From Dyadobacter psychrotolerans (GTDB lineage: Bacteria; Bacteroidota; Bacteroidia; Cytophagales; Spirosomataceae), in assembly GCF_004349265.1 (NCBI RefSeq), contig NZ_SMFL01000018.1, forward strand, positions 1-64,000: DNA of 64,000 nt. Direction: 5' to 3'. The notes beneath the pieces are model-generated. The model saw only the letters and a list, made by a program, of their open reading frames with translations. It was not told the DNA's origin and did no database searches. Positions 59,204-64,000 of the stretch are shown in pieces. The position numbers and the translations under genes were made by a program. Each line of letters begins with the position of its first letter. The first letter of the stretch is position 1.

Positions 59204-59641
59204 TTAGTTAAGTATGCTGTCAATGATCCATCCCATCATAAATAGGAACATTAAAGAGCCAAACCATTTTAGACCATAGTCATAAACATCGTCGTCACCA
59301 TCCCTTACCTTTTTGTATATACGAACAAGACCAATAATCGAAAATAATATTCCCAGGTATAGTGCAGCCTGATGAGCTTCCGCTCCGTAACTAATAGCTA
59401 CGAGATGTGGAGCAGTACCCGAACTTGCCCAGCCAGCACTATCCGTATATATAAAAGCTTCTACAGCATATACAAGTGCCGATGCTCCCACTAATCCAGC
59501 GCCCCATCTAATAACTGGCCCTTCAAACTCTTCTCCCTTTTGCATATTTTGGAAAATGCGCAGACCTGCTATTAATCCGGCAACAGCAATAATAGTTAGT
59601 GCTATAATTTTTGCCATTACCCATGCACCACTCATTGACAT
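59204..59641 (-). CDS. DUF4134-like membrane protein, third paralogue
   Basis: 145 residues with four likely helices (IIALTIIAVAGLIAGLRIFQNM, VIRWGAGLVGASALVYAVEAF, ALYLGILFSIIGLVRIYKKV, WFGSLMFLFMMGWIIDSIL). The patterns GLRIFQNMQKGEEFE and VRIYKKVRDGDDDVYDYGLKW repeat the DUF4134 motif (GGF-x-V-Y-x-K-x-x-x-G-D-x-D). It looks like a double or elongated DUF4134 unit. Located two bases downstream of the previous paralogue. Probably a pilin-like or channel protein. Confidence 0.7.
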   Translation of the reverse strand: MSMSGAWVMAKIIALTIIAVAGLIAGLRIFQNMQKGEEFEGPVIRWGAGLVGASALVYAVEAFIYTDSAGWASSGTAPHLVAISYGAEAHQAALYLGILFSIIGLVRIYKKVRDGDDDVYDYGLKWFGSLMFLFMMGWIIDSILN

Positions 59642-59643
59642 AG

Positions 59644-59994
59644 CTATTCATTGATAAAATTTTCAACATTGGAATCACCCGAAAATGGTTTTTGCTGCGA
59701 AGCAATTCTTTGCAACAATGTTCCTACAAGCAGTACTGCTATGATCGCAGCAACCCATCTAAATCCATACCCTTCAATATCGTCGTCACCATTCATCGAT
59801 TTAAAATAGATTTTTAAGCCACCAAGCAGACCCATAAAACCACAGATAGCGTAAACAAATGTTGTAAACAATTGTAAGTTATCTGATATAGGATTAGTCA
59901 CATATCTATCAATTATTGATCCATCAATAGCACCTTCTCCTGTTCCAACATAATGTTGCATTTGAACTAGAATTTGGCCAAATATAATCTTCAT
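59644..59994 (-). CDS. DUF4134-like membrane protein, second paralogue
   Basis: 116 residues. Two helices (LQLFTTFVYAICGFMGLLGGLKIYFKSM and WVAAIIAVLLVGTLLQRIASQQ) flank the DUF4134 signature LGGLKIYFKSMNGDDDIEGYGFRWV. There is no clear signal peptide, unlike the first paralogue. Adjacent to the two related genes in the same orientation. Confidence 0.72.
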   Translation of the reverse strand: MKIIFGQILVQMQHYVGTGEGAIDGSIIDRYVTNPISDNLQLFTTFVYAICGFMGLLGGLKIYFKSMNGDDDIEGYGFRWVAAIIAVLLVGTLLQRIASQQKPFSGDSNVENFINE

Positions 59995-60081
59995 TACTTC
60001 GATGGTTTATAATTTTGGGTTTAAGAATGCCAAATGGTTACTAACCATTTGGCATTTAATACATCTTAAAACTTTATTTTC

Positions 60082-60408
60082 TTAGGTGAAGAATACTGAC
60101 TCCAATACTGCTGCAATTGCCAATAGGAATAAAAAGGCACCTACCCAGCCAATTGCATGTTTTTGTGCATCCTGATCTCCGTTTTGTATCTTGGAATAAA
60201 CACGAAAACCTCCAAATATACCTACTAAGGCAGCAATCACATAAATTAGAGCTGTTACTGGTTCAAAGTACAATTGCAGATCAGCTGTTGCTTGCGATAT
60301 GGCAGCAGCTCCAGCCTGTATACCTTTATTACCCTGAGCCAAAACACTACCCATTCCTACTAAAATCATTGCTGATGCAGCAGTCACCTTTTTAAAAATC
60401 TGTTTCAT
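60082..60408 (-). CDS. traE: TraE-like DUF4134 protein (pilin-type), first paralogue
   Basis: 108 residues with a signal peptide (MKQIFKKVTAASAMILVGMGSVLAQ). The DUF4134 core follows: LYFEPVTALIYVIAALVGIFGGFRVYSKIQNGDQDAQKHAIGWVGAFLFLLAIAAVLESVF. TraE is VirB2-like in size and layout, so it is the best candidate for the mating-pilus or channel subunit. Confidence 0.87.
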   Translation of the reverse strand: MKQIFKKVTAASAMILVGMGSVLAQGNKGIQAGAAAISQATADLQLYFEPVTALIYVIAALVGIFGGFRVYSKIQNGDQDAQKHAIGWVGAFLFLLAIAAVLESVFFT

Positions 60409-60468
60409 AGAACTGTTTTTGAATTGTTTAAAAATATTTAAAAGAACTGTTGAATGCTCGTCTGGATG

Positions 60469-60666
60469 TTAGGACACCGTTTTTTTGAATTGTTTATATC
60501 CCCAACATCCTATTAAAATTCCGATGGTGGAAAAGACACAATAGAAAAATGTTTCTTCAATTGTGACAAGAGATAAGGAGCCTTTGAATCCAACATAAAA
60601 GATCAATAGCGCTCCAATGAGTACACCAAAGACTAATTCGAAGTTTAGTTTATGCAGCTTGTTCAT
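60469..60666 (-). CDS. Small membrane protein upstream of traE
   Basis: 65 residues from the Met at 60666 (MNKLHKLNFELVFGVLIGAL), slightly overlapping the end of the upstream gene. Two membrane helices (LVFGVLIGALLIFYVGF and EETFFYCVFSTIGILIGCWGY). Unknown family; probably part of the transfer machinery by position. Confidence 0.6.
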   Translation of the reverse strand: MNKLHKLNFELVFGVLIGALLIFYVGFKGSLSLVTIEETFFYCVFSTIGILIGCWGYKQFKKTVS

Positions 60667-61423
60667 ATTGAAATTGTGGAAATAAATTAAAAATAACTCT
60701 CTCACGAGATGTTAGCAGCTTGCTAACGATTATCTCTATACGGTTGCCGGTTGTGACTTCAAGTTTGTTGACCATATTATTAACTTGAATGCATTCTTGC
60801 GTCAGAGCGGTTCTAGCTTCATCACTTTCATACATTTGCATTTTTAGTGAATTGTGAAGAATCAAATCTTCTGTTGACATGTCTCCAACGAATCTTTCTT
60901 CAAGGCCACTAGGGTAAGATTCATCTTCATCGTCTTCGTCATGTATCACAGCATAAAAAATTTGATCTTCATCTTCCTCTGAATTATCAGTCATGCCAAC
61001 ATTTTCTTGCCCACCTTGTTCCTTACCTACTTCTAAGTGATTTTCAGAATTATTAGGATGTGGCTGATTCGTTAAGACCTTTTTTTTTTCTGGATCTTCA
61101 ACCGTCTCAGGGATTTGTTGTTCAACTGGTTCGGCAGGTAGGTTCCCTCCTATTCTTGCATTTTCATCAAACATGAAACCCTCATTGTTTTCTTCTTGGC
61201 CTCCTTTCATAGCCAATTCGATGTTTCTACGATCAGCTTCTGAAATAGAGCCTCCCCTACCGCCTTTGAGTGAATTGAATGACTCAGCCTTTGGTTTTTC
61301 GCTTAATTTGTTCTGATTGTTTGATAGCAGACCATTTAAAGAAGTATAGGCAAACACATATCCGATGAACAATACGAAGCAAAGGATAATATAAATTGAA
61401 TTACTGATAACGATAGCTAACAT
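60650..61423 (-). CDS. Acidic membrane-anchored protein of the tra operon (TraD position)
   Basis: 257 residues. A single N-terminal helix (IYIILCFVLFIGYVFAYTSL) is followed by a long disordered acidic region (EEDEDQIFYAVIHDEDDEDESYP) and a helical C-terminal part (TEDLILHNSLKMQMYESDEARTALTQECIQVNNMVNKLEV). Its place in the operon corresponds to TraD. No family recognised, so I leave the symbol empty. Confidence 0.6.
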   Translation of the reverse strand: MLAIVISNSIYIILCFVLFIGYVFAYTSLNGLLSNNQNKLSEKPKAESFNSLKGGRGGSISEADRRNIELAMKGGQEENNEGFMFDENARIGGNLPAEPVEQQIPETVEDPEKKKVLTNQPHPNNSENHLEVGKEQGGQENVGMTDNSEEDEDQIFYAVIHDEDDEDESYPSGLEERFVGDMSTEDLILHNSLKMQMYESDEARTALTQECIQVNNMVNKLEVTTGNRIEIIVSKLLTSRERVIFNLFPQFQYEQAA

Positions 61424-61518
61424 AGTTCGTTAGATAAAAATATTAAATTGATATTATCAAAGGTATAAAATATAAAATTTATAATTTATATTTTTTGTTA
61501 AATTTTTTTCTTTTATAA

Positions 61519-62064
61519 TTATTTAAAAGAGAGAGGGATCAGGATTTTTGATGCTTCTTTGTTCATAGCTCTTTCTGGATCTATAACATATGTATTCCCT
61601 AGAAGCAAAGTCTTCTTTGCTGGTTCCACTTCTAAGAAGATTCCTTGCTTTTTCTCGACTACCTTCGCAGTTTTTATTAATGCTTCTAGTGTAACAATAT
61701 TCGGATAGCGCTCTAATACTTGTTTTGCAGTCCGGTATTCTGTCATAGTCGTTTCTCTGACATGATTTAAAATAACACCAAGGCCAATAACGATTACTGA
61801 TAACCAAGCCCAGGTATATTTACCCACACCATAAAAAAAGGCAACTTTGAAGTTTGAAGTAGTAAATGGCCTGTACACCTTCTTCATTTCATTGATCTCT
61901 CTGTGGATAGATTCAAGGATCTCATTTTTTTCTGCGCTGTCAGATCTTTTTATTTCTTCCACCTCATATAAAAGCATAGCAGTCAATGGATCAATTATTT
62001 CACCATATTTTAGCTGATAAGATCCTTGAATTCTTTTAAGCTCATCTTTTGATACGTGTCCCAT
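61519..62064 (-). CDS. Tra-operon protein with one membrane segment (TraB/C position)
   Basis: 181 residues. Cytoplasmic front with helices (DPLTAMLLYEVEEIKRSDSAEKNEILESIHREI), one or two hydrophobic segments (VAFFYGVGKYTWAWLSVIVIGLGVIL) and a C-terminal tail (LLLGNTYVIDPERAMNKEASKILI). It is coupled to the TraA-like ATPase gene by overlapping TAATG. No family recognised. Confidence 0.6.
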   Translation of the reverse strand: MGHVSKDELKRIQGSYQLKYGEIIDPLTAMLLYEVEEIKRSDSAEKNEILESIHREINEMKKVYRPFTTSNFKVAFFYGVGKYTWAWLSVIVIGLGVILNHVRETTMTEYRTAKQVLERYPNIVTLEALIKTAKVVEKKQGIFLEVEPAKKTLLLGNTYVIDPERAMNKEASKILIPLSFK

Positions 62065-62795
62065 TAAATGATAAGATCTCTCGTGAGTTTATTCATTTGA
62101 ACCCGAATCATTTGCCCTGACTTATCTATACCTTCAAGACCAAGACCTCGTTGCATTATTTGACTGATCCGAATATCAAATACGCTTCCAGTTAAAACAT
62201 CTCCAAATTTTTCAATTTGTAATTCTAGGATTTTGGCATGTTCATGTATTTCTTCGATTTGCTGCGGATAATTCAACAAAGTATTCTCATTCATCCAAAC
62301 GACGATTTTAAATTCTTTACCAACCACTCGTACTATGGAGTTTAAATACTCAACACAAGCCGTATAAGCGGTTCCTCCTGCTATAATGACGTGGAATACT
62401 AACTCAATATTGAGGTAATCGGCAAAAGCTTTTAGGTCTTCCTGATTTACATCTCTTGAAAACAATGCAGGAAGTTGTTCACATTCCGGAGCTCCAAAGT
62501 CAAGTATATAATTGGTGTACGATAGCTCGGCAATTTCCTCGATACTTCCGAATAGTTTATCTCTGGCAATTCTTTCCTGCTTATCCAGAAGGTCAATCTT
62601 TCCGATTCGTTTTTGATCGTGCAAAAATTTTAATTGCTTAGTACTCGTTTTAGTAGATCCGTCAACATCAAGCAGGTAGGTATCCTTATTATCCTCATGC
62701 TTAACCCCGAGTATATAGGTTAAAAACGACTTTCCTACGCCACCCTTTGATTGAATAATGAAGTTGAACTTCTTTGTGATTTTTGGTTTGGTCAT
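62064..62795 (-). CDS. traA: TraA-like ParA/MinD-type ATPase
   Basis: 243 residues. A deviant Walker A QSKGGVGKSFLTYIL, DVDGSTKTSTKQL, and a Walker-B-like YILDFGAPECEQL place it in the SIMIBI ParA group. In CTnDOT-type elements this gene begins the transfer operon. It may position the transfer complex or take part in partition; no parB gene is next to it. Confidence 0.78.
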   Translation of the reverse strand: MTKPKITKKFNFIIQSKGGVGKSFLTYILGVKHEDNKDTYLLDVDGSTKTSTKQLKFLHDQKRIGKIDLLDKQERIARDKLFGSIEEIAELSYTNYILDFGAPECEQLPALFSRDVNQEDLKAFADYLNIELVFHVIIAGGTAYTACVEYLNSIVRVVGKEFKIVVWMNENTLLNYPQQIEEIHEHAKILELQIEKFGDVLTGSVFDIRISQIMQRGLGLEGIDKSGQMIRVQMNKLTRDLII

Positions 62796-62829
62796 TGTAA
62801 TAGATATTAATGGTTAATAATTAATTTGT

Positions 62830-63207
62830 TTAGTCCAAAGGTTTAAAGCCTGATTCTTGCAGCACTTCTTTCTCAGCGAATACGTCAATTGGTTTAAATG
62901 TTTTCAGATACTCTAATTTTTTTGCTATTGGATCGGGTTCTTGAATCGTTGACGAACCCTGGAAAATGGTTATCTCAGATTCCACTTTTTTAGCCTTCCC
63001 ATTGGTTGAATTTTGGCTTTGCTTAAATTTTCTTATTCTTCTTATAGTATGGTGACTAACCTTTATTCCAAGCTCTTCTGAAATAATTGTTGCGGCAGTT
63101 TCATAGGCCAGATTGTCAATGTATCCTGAGTAATGAAGATAAAGCAGTTCGTAAATGCCTTTTCTTTTGCTGAACTTTATCAATTCTATGAGCTTAGACT
63201 TGTCCAT
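62830..63207 (-). CDS. Putative DNA-binding protein at the head of the tra operon
   Basis: 125 residues. The N-terminal 80 residues look like a helix-turn-helix: IELIKFSKRKGIYELLYLHYSGYI, ETAATIISEELGIKVSHHTIRRIRKFKQSQNS. The C-terminal part is disordered with a final FKPIDVFAEKEV. It precedes the TraA-like gene by 34 bp and lies next to the 11-bp repeats, so may bind them to regulate tra or partition. Family not recognised. Confidence 0.6.
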   Translation of the reverse strand: MDKSKLIELIKFSKRKGIYELLYLHYSGYIDNLAYETAATIISEELGIKVSHHTIRRIRKFKQSQNSTNGKAKKVESEITIFQGSSTIQEPDPIAKKLEYLKTFKPIDVFAEKEVLQESGFKPLD

Positions 63208-63300
63208 TTATAAACGTTTATCGCTTTTTAATATTTATCAAATATTAAATTTATAATTTATAATTACAAAATAATTTTTTATAAAAATCCTACTTTTCAA
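63208..63300. other. AT-rich promoter region of the tra operon
   Basis: Very AT-rich stretch upstream of the putative DNA-binding gene, with repeated ATAATTTATAATT-type sequence. It probably contains the minus-strand promoter of the tra operon, but I could not place its boxes with confidence. Confidence 0.4.
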
Positions 63301-63416
63301 TTATCTGCCAATTATTTGCCAATTATCTGCCAGTTATCTGCCAGTTCCGATATTTATTGAAGATGATTTTTTTTATCTGCCAGTTATCCGCTAGTTATTT
63401 GCCAGTTATCTGCCTG
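63301..63416 (+). repeat. Eight 11-bp tandem repeats (TTATCTGCCAG)
   Basis: Two blocks of four head-to-tail 11-bp units with consensus TTATCTGCCAG: 63301-63344 and 63373-63416, with a 28-bp gap. Single-base variants occur (TTATTTGCCAA, TTATCCGCTAG). The 11-bp period is near one DNA helical turn, so a protein could bind along one face. Location between divergent tra and mob genes fits an oriT-associated, partition or transcription-control site. Confidence 0.8.
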
Positions 63417-63697
63417 ATTTTAGGTTACCTTGTCTGGATTAGCCCAATACAAGACAGTTTTTTGGCAACTTTATTTGAATAGTACAATATGACCTTTCTG
63501 TCTATGATTAATATCCAGAATAATTATTAAACATGCTTTGGATATAGAGAATCTAAAGGTATTTTTGGTAAAATAATTTAAAGTTGTATTAGCAAGCTAT
63601 GTTTTCACCCGGTTAAAATTCACTTTGTTCTATTTTACCCGTCTGAAAACCGCTTGCCCCCTGGGAGTCAATTCGCCCTACGGCTCATTGTAGAAAA
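63417..63697. other. Likely oriT-containing region
   Basis: 281 bases with no gene between the 11-bp repeats and a MobC-like gene. The section 63640-63685 is distinctly more GC-rich (ACCGCTTGCCCCCTGGGAG) than its surroundings. The nic site of mobilisable elements usually lies just upstream of mobC/mobA. I could not identify a nick sequence with certainty. Confidence 0.45.
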
Positions 63698-64000
63698 ATG
63701 GAAAAGAAAGAAAGAGTAAAAAAGGCGGGTAGACCTAAGCTTGCCGAGAACCAAGTAAGAGTAAAAGTCACCCTGATGCTAACTCCTGATGAGATCGCTA
63801 AGTTGAAAGCTGAACAGGAAGGATACTCTATTGAATTTACTGTTTTTTGCAGAGAGAAGCTGCTTAACCGGGAATCAAAAATACTAAGGCGGCCAATACC
63901 GGAAGATGTCAAAGTTCAAATGACAAACATTCTCCGTATGGCTGGAAGTGTACTTTTGCTTGCAAAAAATACATCTTCGGACACTGTAATCTCGGATGAA
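63698..64000 (+). CDS. MobC-like relaxosome protein, 5' part only
   Basis: 101 residues visible, open at the window end. Lysine-rich front (MEKKERVKKAGRPKLAENQV), a ribbon-helix-helix-like part (RVKVTLMLTPDEIAKLKAEQEGYSIEFTVFCREKLLN) and VKVQMTNILRMAGSVLLLA. This is the pattern of plasmid mobilisation MobC/MbpB accessory proteins, which bind oriT and help the relaxase. A relaxase gene is expected beyond the window. Confidence 0.65.
   Translation, partial: MEKKERVKKAGRPKLAENQVRVKVTLMLTPDEIAKLKAEQEGYSIEFTVFCREKLLNRESKILRRPIPEDVKVQMTNILRMAGSVLLLAKNTSSDTVISDE

Noticed and set aside
63301..63416. 11-bp repeats considered as simple low-complexity microsatellite
   Set aside because: The unit is complex (TTATCTGCCAG), occurs in two separate blocks of four, and is positioned between divergent transfer genes, so a functional site is more likely.

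Overview
The window reads as accessory, plasmid-like DNA from a member of the Bacteroidota, most likely the Cytophagales/Sphingobacteriales side (Dyadobacter- or Spirosoma-like; this is an inference). The signs are promoters of the TTG-N19-TAnnTTTG type, DUF3347, GDCCVxC and DUF4134 families, LytTR/LytS-type signalling, and a CTnDOT-type tra gene order. I saw no rRNA, tRNA or CRISPR array.

Layout. (1) 1-5.3 kb: copper resistance on the minus strand (P-type ATPase, cut by the window edge; multicopper oxidase with a CopB-like tail; HMA-DUF3347 protein; Cys/His-rich small protein), then a BNR-repeat protein. (2) 5.4-11.7 kb: a ten-gene arsenic operon (arsR, DUF6428, ArsN-like acetyltransferase, arsC, acr3, arsO-like flavoprotein) that continues without a break into two tandem metallophosphoesterases, a lipoyl H-protein and a small exported protein. 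(3) 11.9-13.6 kb, minus strand: VOC protein, GDCCVxC protein, MerT-MerP fusion and ArsR/SmtB-type regulator with a clear operator. (4) 14.1-18.7 kb: sulfur module (YeiH-type transporter, LysR regulator, TsdA-like dihaem cytochrome, DsrE protein, solute-binding protein). (5) 19.0-22.9 kb, minus strand: LytTR two-component pair, YVTN propeller and DUF305 protein. (6) 23.1-24.2 kb: Crp-family remnant and a serine recombinase. A 47-bp bipartite motif occurs just upstream of the recombinase and again 9.7 kb away, in front of the sulfur module.

(7) 24.3-31.8 kb: an AT-rich island of a PD-(D/E)XK-like protein, small orphan genes, DUF2971, DUF6933, a broken HipA-N/HipS-like gene and a SIR2 protein. 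Many of the genes are preceded by the same short linker (about TCTCAAAAAACGAA), and at least four genes are broken. It looks like a decaying cassette array of immunity or defence genes. (8) 32-49 kb: plasmid core and defence: Rep initiator, a methylase-helicase-GIY-YIG operon, a RES-domain cluster, SRAP protein, second DUF2971 protein and umuDC. Eleven iterons (AATRCTACATGTAA core) lie at 32.0, 47.6-47.9 and 48.5-48.8 kb. A diverged direct repeat brackets this 16.7-kb block, suggesting a fused second replicon. (9) 49.1-63.2 kb, minus strand: the tra operon from a TraA-like ATPase to TraQ, including three DUF4134-like pilin-size genes in a row. (10) 63.2-64.0 kb: eight 11-bp repeats, a likely oriT region and the start of a MobC-like gene.

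Overall this appears to be a conjugative metal-resistance plasmid. Its transfer and replication functions sit on one side, its copper, arsenic, mercury and sulfur cargo on the other, and a defence/immunity island lies between them.
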